From an uncultured Roseobacter sp. (lineage in GTDB: Bacteria > Pseudomonadota > Alphaproteobacteria > Rhodobacterales > Rhodobacteraceae): DNA of 64,000 nucleotides. Under the pieces are notes generated by a model. The model saw only the letters and a program-made list of their open reading frames with translations. It had not been told where the DNA came from and did no database searches. Made by a program: the position numbers and the translations under genes. The stretch covers positions 829,001 through 893,000 of the forward strand of contig NZ_CANMNK010000001.1 in NCBI RefSeq assembly GCF_947499265.1, written 5' to 3'. The first letter of the stretch is position 1; the number at the start of each line of letters is the position of its first letter. Positions 16,481 through 25,775 of the stretch are shown piece by piece.

Positions 16481-17467
16481 TCAAACGGTATCTTGGACGG
16501 TTAGCGGTGCAGGGCGCAGCACATTCTTTGTTGTGCGGGATGCGACCGTCCCGATAGGAGGCGCTTTCAATATGTGATCGCGCATCACCTTGATGACCTC
16601 TGGTCGTGGATATTCCGGGCGGGTGAGCACGCCGAGCTCTCTCATGTTGCCTTCGTCATCGAATGGGATAAATTCCAAACCGAAACCATCGCGTTTGAAT
16701 TGTTCTGCGGCAACGGCGTTGATCATGGTGCAGGCATCGCTTTGAGCGACATGTCGGCAAACCGTTTCAAATCTCGCGGAGCGCACGTCGATCCCGGTCA
16801 CATCTGATGTCGCTGCCGAGGCCTCAGGCAGTTTTGCCTCCAAATCATATCCGAAGGAAGTGTCAAACCGGATCAATATATTTGCCGGGACCTCATGAGC
16901 CCAGATGCTCTTTTTCCGCGCCAACGGATGGCCAATCCGGACACCCAGGTACAGCGGCTCAAGCCAGAGGGATGCGAAATCCATGGGTTGGCGCGATCCC
17001 TCGTAGATCGTGTCAAAGCTCTTGCGCGCGATGAACGCCATATCGATCGATTTGTCCTCGACCATCCTGGCCAAGGGAATAGGGTATTCCTCGACAATAA
17101 CCATACGCACATTCGGAAACGCCGCGGCGAACAGGTCGTTAAAGTAGCGCGACAAATAGGCCGCCAGTGTTGGCGTCATGCCCAACCTCAAAGGCAAATC
17201 TTCGACCGCGCGGTGTTTGTGTGCGAGGTCTCTGATGCCATCGACCATGGCGGAGACCTCTTGCGCCTTGACGACAAGTTCGGCGCCGAAATCGGTCAGC
17301 CGGACCTCGTTCCTCCCGCGTTCAAAAATGGCCATGCCCAATTCGGCCTCAAGTTTCTTGATCTGATTGGAGAGTGCGGGTTGGCTGACGGCAACAACCT
17401 GCGACGCCCGCGTGAAGTTCCGATGTTCAGCGACGGCGATCACATATAGTAAATCTCTTAGGTTCAT
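16481..17467 (-). CDS. LysR-family transcriptional regulator (OxyR-like architecture)
   Basis: About 328 residues from the ATG at 17467, giving MNLRDLLYVIAVAEHRNFTRA, the normal LysR start; the open frame extends 35 codons upstream without family similarity. The helix-turn-helix covers residues ~18-37 with SQPALSNQIKKLE. A substrate-binding domain follows, starting LPLRLGMTPTLAAYL near residue 93. It contains a Cys at DACTMINAVAA and one at VCRHVA; whether these act in redox sensing is unknown. It lies on the same strand as, and upstream of, the RTX secretion operon, and may control it. Confidence 0.9.
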   Translation of the reverse strand: MNLRDLLYVIAVAEHRNFTRASQVVAVSQPALSNQIKKLEAELGMAIFERGRNEVRLTDFGAELVVKAQEVSAMVDGIRDLAHKHRAVEDLPLRLGMTPTLAAYLSRYFNDLFAAAFPNVRMVIVEEYPIPLARMVEDKSIDMAFIARKSFDTIYEGSRQPMDFASLWLEPLYLGVRIGHPLARKKSIWAHEVPANILIRFDTSFGYDLEAKLPEASAATSDVTGIDVRSARFETVCRHVAQSDACTMINAVAAEQFKRDGFGLEFIPFDDEGNMRELGVLTRPEYPRPEVIKVMRDHILKAPPIGTVASRTTKNVLRPAPLTVQDTV

Positions 17468-17733
17468 GGTGTCGAACATCCAAACGGTTTGGTTTGTTGC
17501 GAGCGCTGTGTTCCATCGAGCGTCGGTGCTGCCATATAATTCGGGCAGCAGCAGTCCAGGGTCGTCAAGCACCTCGCGAGCCTAATCGTGTCCAAACCAA
17601 AGCCCAGCGACAATAACTTTCGCCTTCCATCGCCAATTCGTGAAGGCGCGAGAGGTGAGCTGTGCGAAGCTGCACAACCCGTCGCGGGCGATTTCGAAAG
17701 TTCAAATCTGTGCAAGCAAACAGAAAATTACGG

Positions 17734-20340
17734 CTATTGGCCGATCACCAGACGACCATCCGTCGCGCTGATTTCCTGCATGAATTTGGTGACTGCATCC
17801 GTGTCCATCGGGCGCGCCAGGCCAAAACCCTGCAGGTAACAGCATCCGAGCTCCTGCAGTACCGAGACATGGTCAAACGTCTCCACGCCTTCGGCGACGA
17901 CACTGACATCCAACATCTTGCCAATCCCAATGATCGTTTTGATCAGGTCGCGCTGACGTTTGGACCCAACAATTGGCTCGATCAAAAGCCGGTCGATCTT
18001 GAGCCGTTTGGGGGCAATCTGCAGCAGACTCACGATGGAGGCGTGCCCGCTTCCAAAGTCATCGATTTCAATCTCAATACCCAGTTGTTCGATCTGTTTC
18101 AGGTTGCGTTCGATGACATCGTTTTTTGAATCGAGAAAGGCCGATTCCAATAGCTCGAAAGAGATCTTTCCCTGGGGCAGGTTCAGGGGTTGCAAGCGTT
18201 CGCCCAACGTCGGGTCATTGAGCCGATGCGAGGAGACATTGACTGAAATTCTTGGAATATCAATGCCTTGAGATTTCCACTGTTCCAAATCGTAAAGTGT
18301 TTTGCGCAGCACCAACTCATCGAAATGTGCGACAAGCCCCATATCCTCGGCAGTGCTCAGGAACTCTTCCGGCATGATCAGGCCAAAGGCTTTGCTTTCC
18401 CATCTGACCAGAGCTTCCAATCCGGTCAGTTCAAGTGTCTTTGCATCGAACTGCGGCTGATAGTGACAGGTAATCTCACCCTGATCGAAACCGGCCAACA
18501 GCGCATCAAACGAATTCTTCCGTCGCCGCGCGTCCTGCTTCATTTCGGTGGTGAAAAACCGGAACCGACCGCGGCCCGCCTGTTTGGCTGCGTAAAGCGC
18601 GAGGTCGGCATTGATGAAAAGACTGCTGTTCAGCGGCTCGCCATCCTCTGACACCGCGATTCCGATGCTTGTGCCGATATTGCACTGCTGCGAGCCGTAA
18701 AAGAACGGTTGCGACATGTCATTGATGATGTTTTTTGCAATGTCTTCCAGAACCTCAGTGCCCGGAACATCCAAGAGCAACGCCGCAAACTCGTCACCGC
18801 CGACGCGGGAGACCAATGCGCTCTCCGGCACATTCTTGCGCAGGATTTCGGCCGCATGTTTCAGAGTGGCGTCGCCAGCGTCATGCCCCAGCGTGTCATT
18901 GATCTGTTTGAAGTGATCGATGTCGAAATGCAGAACGGCCAGTTTCAAGGCGGCGGCGTCGGACCGCTCCACCAATTCCGTGAACATATCGTCCAGATAG
19001 CGCCGATTTGCCAATCCGGTGAGCGCGTCGTGTCGGCTTTCATGTTCCAATCTGGCGCGCGCAAGTTCAAGTTCCTCCGCGCGTTCATAATCGTGTGTGA
19101 CATCGAAATTGACGCCGTAATACCGTGCGCCATGCTCAGCATCCTGCACATACTTCCCGCGGGTCCGGATGTGCCGCACCGTTCCGTCGCGCTTCAAAAG
19201 ACGATAGTCGCAGGCAATGTCTTTGCCTTGCTTCAGGCATTCCTCGGAGAGCGCCAGCGTTGCTGCCTTGTCATCGGGATGAATGAATTCAGACCAGGCT
19301 GTTGCCCCCATGTGGTTGCTGCTGCCTTCCAGTCCGAACATCTTCAGCAATCGGTCATCCCAGTAGGCATAATTTGCGCCCACATCGAATTCCCAACGGC
19401 CCATTTCCGCCGCCTCCATCGCCGTGTCCAAACGCTCGGCCATGCGGTGCCGCTCCAACTCGACCGTCTTGATGTCAGTGATGTCGGTATCGGTGCCAAT
19501 AATCCGGGCAGGGAGGCCATCCTTGTCGCGCCGCACGACACGTCCGCTGCTCAAGAACCAAACCCAGTGACCAGCTGTGTGTTTCTGTCTGAATTTGTAG
19601 TTGATCACATCCGTTTCAGCACACTCCAAGCGTCGGAGCTCCTCCTTGATGTGATCAATATCCTTTGGATGAATCGTCTCCAGCCAAGCCTCGTTGGTTG
19701 TCGGGATGGTGTCGTTTTCGGTCAGGCCGCGTAATGCGCGCCAGGTCTTGGAAACAAAATGACGGTCACGCTCAAAGTCATGATCCCAGACTGCCTGATT
19801 TGCGCTCAAAACAGCGGTTTTCCAGCGCCACTCGCTTTCGGCCAGGCTCAGCCCTTCCAGGAGAGCTTCGGGATCTGACCCATCTTGGTTCTCCAGCCGA
19901 AAATCGCTTGGTGTTTCCGTCGGCGTGGCACGAAAATCGACGTCAAATGGTGCCCCTGGCTCATCACTGTCGACCGCCTCGCTTGAGGCCTGGAAAAGAT
20001 ACCCAAGAGTTGCGTGCTGAGGATCGCTCAATGCCGATACGTGCCATGTTTGGCTTGTGGAATAACCATCTAGCCTCAAGCAGATGTTCGTGATGGGCGC
20101 ATCGTCGGGCAGTCGAACAACCAGCTGCTCGAAGAGGTTTCTCGCCTCCGTGCCATCCATCAAATTTCGTACGTCCTGCCCGGTGGTGGTGTTCTCTTCT
20201 CCACCGAACAAAACAGAGATCGCGCGTTGATTGGCGCAAAGAATAGAGTAGTCCAATCCCACGAAAAATGTGGGTAGCGCCAGTGAGTTCACCAGCGACT
20301 CCACAGAAAAGCCCAAACTAATGTTGTTCTTATGGTGCAT
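17734..20340 (-). CDS. PAS-PAS-PAS-GGDEF-EAL cyclic-di-GMP enzyme
   Basis: About 868 residues. The ATG at 20340 follows a CGAGAG site; a GTG at 20382 opens the frame. One weak PAS domain lies near residues 15-115 and two PAS/PAC domains near 175-300 and 305-430, the latter with YRLLKRDGTVRHIRTRG. GGDEF is intact at residues ~514-518 (SRVGGDEFAALL), so cyclase activity is plausible. The EAL domain has LEALVRWE at ~641-648, IDDFGSGHAS and VVAEGVET, the usual catalytic set. No transmembrane helix is evident, so it is probably a cytosolic sensor with both cyclase and phosphodiesterase domains. The net direction cannot be predicted. Confidence 0.93.
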   Translation of the reverse strand: MHHKNNISLGFSVESLVNSLALPTFFVGLDYSILCANQRAISVLFGGEENTTTGQDVRNLMDGTEARNLFEQLVVRLPDDAPITNICLRLDGYSTSQTWHVSALSDPQHATLGYLFQASSEAVDSDEPGAPFDVDFRATPTETPSDFRLENQDGSDPEALLEGLSLAESEWRWKTAVLSANQAVWDHDFERDRHFVSKTWRALRGLTENDTIPTTNEAWLETIHPKDIDHIKEELRRLECAETDVINYKFRQKHTAGHWVWFLSSGRVVRRDKDGLPARIIGTDTDITDIKTVELERHRMAERLDTAMEAAEMGRWEFDVGANYAYWDDRLLKMFGLEGSSNHMGATAWSEFIHPDDKAATLALSEECLKQGKDIACDYRLLKRDGTVRHIRTRGKYVQDAEHGARYYGVNFDVTHDYERAEELELARARLEHESRHDALTGLANRRYLDDMFTELVERSDAAALKLAVLHFDIDHFKQINDTLGHDAGDATLKHAAEILRKNVPESALVSRVGGDEFAALLLDVPGTEVLEDIAKNIINDMSQPFFYGSQQCNIGTSIGIAVSEDGEPLNSSLFINADLALYAAKQAGRGRFRFFTTEMKQDARRRKNSFDALLAGFDQGEITCHYQPQFDAKTLELTGLEALVRWESKAFGLIMPEEFLSTAEDMGLVAHFDELVLRKTLYDLEQWKSQGIDIPRISVNVSSHRLNDPTLGERLQPLNLPQGKISFELLESAFLDSKNDVIERNLKQIEQLGIEIEIDDFGSGHASIVSLLQIAPKRLKIDRLLIEPIVGSKRQRDLIKTIIGIGKMLDVSVVAEGVETFDHVSVLQELGCCYLQGFGLARPMDTDAVTKFMQEISATDGRLVIGQ

Positions 20341-20679
20341 TGGTACTCTCGAAACACTGGTAAAACGGTTAGCAATGGGCACTTAAAGCCGCGTTATCAT
20401 ATAAAAGTCGAACTGTTTTGACACATTTGGTGGTCGGAAAAGTCTTTCTCCTAAGCAGCGTGACGGCACCCAAGGCATCAAAAATTCGACCACTGGCAAA
20501 CATGCAGTGGCGCAGACCTGGGGTGATGGCCGTGGTTAATACGTTGCAATACACACAAGTACGGTACTATTTTAAGTTGTTAACATGTTGAACGTAATTT
20601 CTTTTATGGAGATCGATACCCAAAGTTGCAGTGCCACAGGTGGCGATCATTTTTCGAAAATTTTGATGGGACGTGAGCT
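20341..20679. other. 339-base divergent intergenic region
   Basis: Lies between the divergent GGDEF-EAL gene and the GNAT gene. It is AT-rich around 20550-20660 and should hold both promoters. I see no gene, tRNA or strong palindrome in it. Confidence 0.45.
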
Positions 20680-21300
20680 ATGTCAATTGAGAATCCTGCC
20701 GTCATCACGTGGCGCCCCCTAGGGCTCGATGACATTTCGAAAATCGCCAATTGGTTTTGGGACTTTCAGGATGTGGCCTTGTTTGACCGCACCTTGCCCG
20801 TGCCGACCAGCGTGGATGCGCTGCGCGAAAGCTGGTCCAAGTCGATCGAATATTCGAAGTCGCCTTGTGGTTATTGGTTCATTGCCGAGGATGAACAGGG
20901 ACAGCCTTTGGGGATCGCCGGGCTTGAATCGATTAACTATATTCAGGGGGATGCTGTCCTGCCGTTTTTCGTTGCGGAGGAATTTCGGAAAAGAGGGCTT
21001 GCCTCGGCGATGGCGGTTGCAGTGCTGGATTTGGCGTTCAAACGCCTGCGGCTGCACCGGGTCACCACCTTTTATCGGGACGACAACGCAGCAACACAAC
21101 GGGCTCTGCACAAACTGGGGTTCACGGACGAGGGCAAGTTCCGGGAAGGCTGGTTTGTCGAAGGCGAACGCAAAGATATCGTAATTGCTGGTATTCTTGG
21201 TTCAGAATGGTTAGCCAGCAGGGATCAGGTCATTGATAAAGTGATGGAATCCTGCAAGCTGTCGTTTGCGCCAACCTGTTGGAAAGAAGGTCGTGGGTAG
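20680..21300 (+). CDS. GNAT family N-acetyltransferase
   Basis: 206 residues, RimJ/RimL-like. The acetyl-CoA-binding motif A is represented by VAEEFRKRGLASAMAVAV near residues 98-115, followed by a typical motif B with LHRVTTFYRDDNAATQRALHKLGF near 127-150. The ATG follows GGGACGTGAG. The acceptor (a protein N-terminus or a small amine) cannot be told. Its stop overlaps the preferred GTG start of the adenylate cyclase gene, suggesting cotranscription. Confidence 0.85.
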   Translation: MSIENPAVITWRPLGLDDISKIANWFWDFQDVALFDRTLPVPTSVDALRESWSKSIEYSKSPCGYWFIAEDEQGQPLGIAGLESINYIQGDAVLPFFVAEEFRKRGLASAMAVAVLDLAFKRLRLHRVTTFYRDDNAATQRALHKLGFTDEGKFREGWFVEGERKDIVIAGILGSEWLASRDQVIDKVMESCKLSFAPTCWKEGRG

Positions 21301-23083
21301 CACCGAACAAACATCTGGACCACGCGAGAACCTCAGACGGCGTCTGGTGGCGATTGCTTTTGCTGATGTGGCGAATTTCAGTACGATGATGAGTGTCGAC
21401 GAAGTCGGGACGACGATTTCTGTCACCAACCGTCTGGAGAAATTCCGCGAGGCGATCCGCGCGTATTCCGGAGAATTCAAGGGGTCGGCGGGTGACAATG
21501 CGTTCATGGTGTTTGAAAGCGCCGTGGATGCCGTAACCTTTGCCATCGAGATGCAGAAAATTCTGGCGGCGGAGAACGAAGGCCTGCCGGAAGAAGAGAA
21601 GATCTGGTTCCGCTTTGGCATCAACCTTGGGGAAATCCTGGTCAGTGGTGATGAAATCACCGGTGAAAGCATCAACATTGCTGCACGGATCGAGGCCTTT
21701 GCCTCGCCCGGTCAGGTCTGTATTTCCGGCGCTGCCTATGATCACGTCTGCAACAAGCTGAAATACGGCTACGAATATCTGGGCGGTCAGGATTTCAAAA
21801 ACATCGGTCGCACGATCGACGTTTTTCAGGTGCATGAAAATCCGACAACCGCGGCGATGACGCCGGGGCTGCGCCGCAATCTTGAAAACTCCGCCGAGTT
21901 CAAGGAGCGACCCATTGCGAACCAATCCATCGTCGTGCTTCCCTTCGGATTTCAGGGCAGCAACCGGGATGATCAGTGGTTTGCCGACGGTCTGACCGAA
22001 GACGTCACCACGAACCTGTCGCGGTTTCAGGAGTTCTTTGTCATCGCGCGCGGGTCGGCGAACATGTACGCGGAGCGGTCGAAATCACCCGCACAGGCCG
22101 CACGCGAACTGGGCGTGCGCTACGCGGTGGATGGCACCGTGCGCAAGGCCGGGTCGCGCATCCGGATCACATTGCAATTGCTGGACGCTTTGCAGGACAG
22201 AACGATCTGGGGTGAACAGTACAACCGCGATGTTGAAGACATATTCGACCTGCAGGACGAGATTACGCAGATCATCGTCTCCGCAACTGCCGCGCGGATC
22301 GAAGCCACGGAACGCGACCGGATGCGTCTTTTGCCGCCCGCAAACCTCATGGCTTACGGGTTTGTCCTCAAGGGGCACCGGCATGTTTTGAAGTATACGC
22401 AGCCAGAAGTGCGTCAGGCGCGCGACCTCTATGAAAACGCGATTGGCAGCGATGCGCGCTACGCCCGCGCCTATGCTGCGAAATCCAGAACCTTCAATCT
22501 GGACTGGCGCTATGACTGGGCGGAAAAGCCGGAAGTCGCGCTTGATGACGCGCTGATTTTTGCCCGCGAAGCCATCGATCTGGATGAGGCCGACGCGCGC
22601 GGATTTGGTGAGCTTGGGTTCGCCCATCTCTATCGCAAGGAGCATGAGCCCGCGATCAACGCCTATGACCGGGCGCTAAAGCTTAATCCGAACGATGCGG
22701 ATTTGATGTCCGACATGGCGGACGCGCTGGCGCACATGGGCCGGTCAGAAGAAGCGGTCGATCTGTTGCTGAAGGCAATGCGGCTCAACCCGTTTTATCC
22801 TGATCAGTATATCTGGCACCTGGGCGGCGCGTATTTCAACCTCAAGCGCTACGAAGAGGCGATCAGCACGATCCAGACGATGCAGAACCCAACGGAAGGG
22901 CGTCGCATTCTTGCGGCGAGTTACGCGCATTTGGGCAAGGTCAAAGAGGCCGAAACCCAGGCTGATCTTGTGCGCCAGGCACACCCGAACTTTTCAGTGG
23001 ATCGCTGGGCGTCGGTGCAACCCGACTTGCATGAAGAAGACGTGCAGCACTTCCTGGATGGGTTGAAGCGCGCGGGCCTTTAA
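21293..23083 (+). CDS. Class III adenylate cyclase with TolB-like and TPR domains
   Basis: About 596 residues from a GTG at 21293 with GGAAAG six bases upstream; the longer frame begins with a TTG at 21266 inside the GNAT gene. Catalytic domain: the two metal-binding aspartates are Asp25 in FADVANFS and Asp68 in AGDNAFMVF, and SINIAARIE carries the transition-state Asn and Arg, so it appears active. Residues ~200-350 resemble the TolB-N/FlgO-like domain common in such proteins (IVVLPFGFQG, FADGLTEDVTTNLSR). TPR repeats fill ~380-590. There is no membrane segment. It probably makes cAMP in response to a partner bound by the TPR domain. Confidence 0.92.
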   Translation: MGSTEQTSGPRENLRRRLVAIAFADVANFSTMMSVDEVGTTISVTNRLEKFREAIRAYSGEFKGSAGDNAFMVFESAVDAVTFAIEMQKILAAENEGLPEEEKIWFRFGINLGEILVSGDEITGESINIAARIEAFASPGQVCISGAAYDHVCNKLKYGYEYLGGQDFKNIGRTIDVFQVHENPTTAAMTPGLRRNLENSAEFKERPIANQSIVVLPFGFQGSNRDDQWFADGLTEDVTTNLSRFQEFFVIARGSANMYAERSKSPAQAARELGVRYAVDGTVRKAGSRIRITLQLLDALQDRTIWGEQYNRDVEDIFDLQDEITQIIVSATAARIEATERDRMRLLPPANLMAYGFVLKGHRHVLKYTQPEVRQARDLYENAIGSDARYARAYAAKSRTFNLDWRYDWAEKPEVALDDALIFAREAIDLDEADARGFGELGFAHLYRKEHEPAINAYDRALKLNPNDADLMSDMADALAHMGRSEEAVDLLLKAMRLNPFYPDQYIWHLGGAYFNLKRYEEAISTIQTMQNPTEGRRILAASYAHLGKVKEAETQADLVRQAHPNFSVDRWASVQPDLHEEDVQHFLDGLKRAGL

Positions 23084-23104
23084 CTGCCCGCGCCGTGCCT
23101 GCTG

Positions 23105-23593
23105 TTAGTCGTTGGCGCCGCTGATCCGGGCACCTGATACCCGCGCACCGGACACCCGAGCCCCGGAAACGCGGGCCCCTGAGACACGTGCACCCGACAC
23201 GCGGGCGCCGGAAACGCCGGCTGCGCCGTCGCCGCCCACCATGCCCAACAGCACGTCTTCAAACTTGCCCTGATCGACGTCCAAACGCACGGTTTCTTCG
23301 GTCTGCTTCACTGTCCATGCCTTCAGGCTGGCAAAGAATTTCGCGTTTTTCGGGTTTGGCCCCGGAACGGCCACAGTGTCCGCATCGACGCCGTCGTCTT
23401 TCACTGTGAACAACACAGGCGTTGGAATTTCGTAGTAGGCACCATCGTAGGTGAACCCGTAAATCCGGGCAAATTGCTTGCCTTCCTTGCTGACTGTTGA
23501 GTCCGTTTCCAGCCCCTTTTTGATGACGGCCAAGTCATCAACATTACGACCGAATAATACGATGGACTGGGAAGTATAGAGTGATTCTGACAT
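23105..23593 (-). CDS. 162-residue protein with C-terminal SGA-type pentapeptide array; candidate YcaO/TfuA substrate
   Basis: ATG at 23593 with AAGGA about nine bases upstream. Residues 1-~114 look like a compact folded or leader-like part of no recognised family (starts MSESLYTSQSIVLFG). LLGMVGGDGAAG at 115-126 is glycine-rich and links to an array at 127-162: six VSGAR units and a final ISGAN, then Asp and stop. There is no cysteine, signal peptide or membrane helix. As a pentapeptide array, ARVSG fits the loose A-x-[VL]-S-G pattern of pentapeptide-repeat beta-helices, but seven units make less than two full coils. It is the last gene of the YcaO-TfuA-protease operon, 75 bases after the protease, so it could be a precursor with repeated cores. 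Function is inferred only from context. Confidence 0.8.
   Translation of the reverse strand: MSESLYTSQSIVLFGRNVDDLAVIKKGLETDSTVSKEGKQFARIYGFTYDGAYYEIPTPVLFTVKDDGVDADTVAVPGPNPKNAKFFASLKAWTVKQTEETVRLDVDQGKFEDVLLGMVGGDGAAGVSGARVSGARVSGARVSGARVSGARVSGARISGAND
23108..23215 (-). repeat. Seven tandem 15-base codon repeats encoding [VI]SGA[RN]
   Basis: In-frame repeat at the 3' end of the 162-codon gene. The amino acids are almost invariant, but the codons vary: GTT, GTG, GTC and GTA are all used for Val, and TCC, TCG, TCA and AGC for Ser. The array has therefore diverged silently while the peptide was kept. Confidence 0.9.
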
Positions 23594-23668
23594 AATTTGT
23601 GATCCTTTGAAGAGCGAAATCTACTCTTTTCAGCCTGTTGTTTCTGTGTGTTAACCTATTCTGCTTTT

Positions 23669-24925
23669 TCAGTCCATTGGAACCATCGTCCGCACAGAAT
23701 TTGCATGGCTGTCCTTGCCCAACGGTTCGAGTTGCGGGCCAACATCGACAATCCCAATGTCGCGTATTCTGAAATTGCCGCGGATCAGACGTTCGAAGCG
23801 CCCGCCTGTGTGCTCCTGATCCACTTCGAGGAAGATATCGGCAATATCCACGAAATTCAGATCCCGCCGATCGATCTTTTGCCAGGTGTCCGCAAGATAG
23901 GTGCCCAGAATATCCCGTGCATCCAGCAGCGCCATTTTGAACTTGTCGGGATGATCGGCGTAGGCTGCGTCGAACATCTCCTGCATCACCGGGGCGTAAT
24001 CGGCGGTGGCGAGCAATGTGTCGGAAAGATCCTCCATCTCGGGTGAAATGGCCCCGTAGTCCAAGAGCATCTCGTGAAAAAGATCCACCAGAATGTCAAA
24101 GAACGCGCCGGTCAGCGGTTGCGACAAATGATGCTCCTTGACCCAGCCTTTTGCGAATTCTCCCAGACGCTTATCGTTGGCGGCGATCCTGATCTGCTTG
24201 TTTTCCGACAATTCCGCCACGCGGTTCACCGCGTTGAGCATGTAGAGATTGCCGCTGGTGTTCTCCAACAGCAGATCGACCAGCGAATTGAAATGCAGGG
24301 ACGAAATCAGTGCAACCAGATCGGCGGCGCTTTCGTGGAAACCGAAATATTCGCCCGTTACGTTGTTGGGGTCGGGGACGCCAACCTCGGAATAGATGAT
24401 CGCATGGCCCAATTCATGAGCGATGACATCGAAATTCAGGCTGAAGGGTTTCAGGCTGCCGGTGGACCGATCCCCGCCCATTTCGATGAATCCGTAGCCG
24501 GAATAGGCGTTTTCCAGCGATGGCAGGATGGTCAGTTCCAGTCGGTCATGGGTCTTGTCGCTTTGCCAGGGGATCACCCGACCGAAATAATCCTCCCAGA
24601 TGTCCATCACAAAACGAACGGTGCCAAAGAGATGCGCGGTCTCGAACTGCGGGGTCCCAGGCTCCAGGTAGTCGAAGTGGCCCTCGGCGTCCGGCATGGG
24701 CATCTCTTCGATCTCACCGGTCCAGGGCGGGGCCTGCACGTCAGAGCCATCAGGCGAGATGCCATAGGGCTGTTCCTTCCCGATCGGAAAGATTGTGTAC
24801 ATCCGGTCATCCGACGGGCCCGGCCCGAGGCTTCCGGCAGGAGATGAAACCTCGATGATTTCCGGCTCGCGGTAAGCTTCGAGAAATTGCGGTTGTGGGA
24901 AGAGTTTAAACCGCGTTCCTTGCAT
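23669..24925 (-). CDS. Thermolysin-like (gluzincin) zinc metalloprotease of the YcaO/TfuA operon
   Basis: 418 residues. HELGH at 170-174 gives two zinc ligands and the catalytic Glu; ESAAD at 198-202 supplies the third ligand Glu and the following Asp, the same ExxxD form and near-thermolysin spacing (24 residues after the second His). No signal peptide or propeptide is visible: the protein starts MQGTRFKLFPQPQF, so it is probably cytoplasmic. It lies 61 bases after tfuA and 75 bases before the repeat protein. A role in cutting the repeat protein is attractive but inferred. I could not place it in a named M4 subfamily. Confidence 0.82.
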   Translation of the reverse strand: MQGTRFKLFPQPQFLEAYREPEIIEVSSPAGSLGPGPSDDRMYTIFPIGKEQPYGISPDGSDVQAPPWTGEIEEMPMPDAEGHFDYLEPGTPQFETAHLFGTVRFVMDIWEDYFGRVIPWQSDKTHDRLELTILPSLENAYSGYGFIEMGGDRSTGSLKPFSLNFDVIAHELGHAIIYSEVGVPDPNNVTGEYFGFHESAADLVALISSLHFNSLVDLLLENTSGNLYMLNAVNRVAELSENKQIRIAANDKRLGEFAKGWVKEHHLSQPLTGAFFDILVDLFHEMLLDYGAISPEMEDLSDTLLATADYAPVMQEMFDAAYADHPDKFKMALLDARDILGTYLADTWQKIDRRDLNFVDIADIFLEVDQEHTGGRFERLIRGNFRIRDIGIVDVGPQLEPLGKDSHANSVRTMVPMD

Positions 24926-24986
24926 ATTGTCGTGGCCCCCGCCCAGTCATTCCTGCGACATGGCTATCGCATTCCCGCGCGCCCGT

Positions 24987-25775
24987 CTATTCATCCAAAA
25001 AACTGCAATCGCCAAAAAGCTGGTATGCCTCGTCCCCTGCCTCGGGAATGGCCGCGCGGGGTCGGCTCCAGGTTTTCGTGGCATTCAGCCATAGATTGGT
25101 TTCTTCGAAATGATAGTTGGGCTGGGGCGTTTCAAAATCGCCTTTTGCCAGACACGTCAGAAGGGCATGGGCGTCAATGCGTTTCTGATCGACCTCGTTT
25201 TGGTCAATCCAGCCGCGTAATTCCTGGCGCAGGGGATCGGGTATTTCCTGCGACGCCGTGGTGGCCAGGACGCTGTCCCACGTGCGGGTTTTGTAGAACT
25301 GAGATTTTGCATGGCCCGCGATCCATGCGGCCTGGTTTTGCGTGATCACCCGTGCGCATTGTGCCGCGTCAAGCGTGGCACGCACGTTCACCATCGCGAG
25401 GCTCAACTGCGGGTATCCCATCTCCTCAGGACCATGCAAAAGCGCGACTTCATCATCGTCTTCAAGGCTTTCATCGCGGTAGGCTTCGAATATCTGCCCG
25501 ATGCCGATCATGCCGAAGGCGTGCAATTCCGCTGCCCGAAGCGCACCCATGCTGGCGGCCCCAAACACTGGGATGCCTTGCGTCAGCGCCCAGAGAATTT
25601 CCTTGTGCCAGACCGACGGGGCGCCTTCGAAATACCCATCGATGATGCCGATGGCCTGTGGTCGGTCGCGAGTGGCCAGATATACATCCCCCTGTTGCAC
25701 GGGCGGGCGCAGATCAAAATCCCCAATTGACGCAAGATCGAGACCTGCGATGGACGGGCCGGCAAATATAATCAC
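24987..25775 (-). CDS. tfuA: TfuA-like protein (partner of YcaO in thioamidation)
   Basis: 262 residues with the TfuA core: FAGPSIAG at 4-11, IIDGYFEGAPSVWHKEIL near 44-61, FGAASMGALRAAEL near 71-84 and DDDEVALLHGP near 106-116. TfuA proteins, first known from the Rhizobium trifolitoxin locus, accompany YcaO enzymes that introduce thioamides, for example thioglycine in methyl-coenzyme M reductase or thioamides in peptide natural products; TfuA is thought to help deliver sulfide. The GTG start overlaps the ycaO stop as GTGA, showing coupling with it. Confidence 0.92.
   Translation of the reverse strand: MIIFAGPSIAGLDLASIGDFDLRPPVQQGDVYLATRDRPQAIGIIDGYFEGAPSVWHKEILWALTQGIPVFGAASMGALRAAELHAFGMIGIGQIFEAYRDESLEDDDEVALLHGPEEMGYPQLSLAMVNVRATLDAAQCARVITQNQAAWIAGHAKSQFYKTRTWDSVLATTASQEIPDPLRQELRGWIDQNEVDQKRIDAHALLTCLAKGDFETPQPNYHFEETNLWLNATKTWSRPRAAIPEAGDEAYQLFGDCSFLDE

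Noticed and set aside
16344-16577. 77-codon plus-strand frame
   Set aside because: Half of it is antisense to the 3' end of the LysR gene and it has no recognisable ribosome site or family.
23108-23215. Tandem 15-base units seen as a CRISPR-like or microsatellite array
   Set aside because: Units are contiguous without spacers and in frame; the silent codon variation shows a protein repeat.
23105-23593. Repeat protein as a classical DNA-mimic pentapeptide protein (Qnr-like)
   Set aside because: Only seven units, less than two turns of the quadrilateral helix, and Val rather than Leu/Phe at the centre; kept only as a structural alternative.
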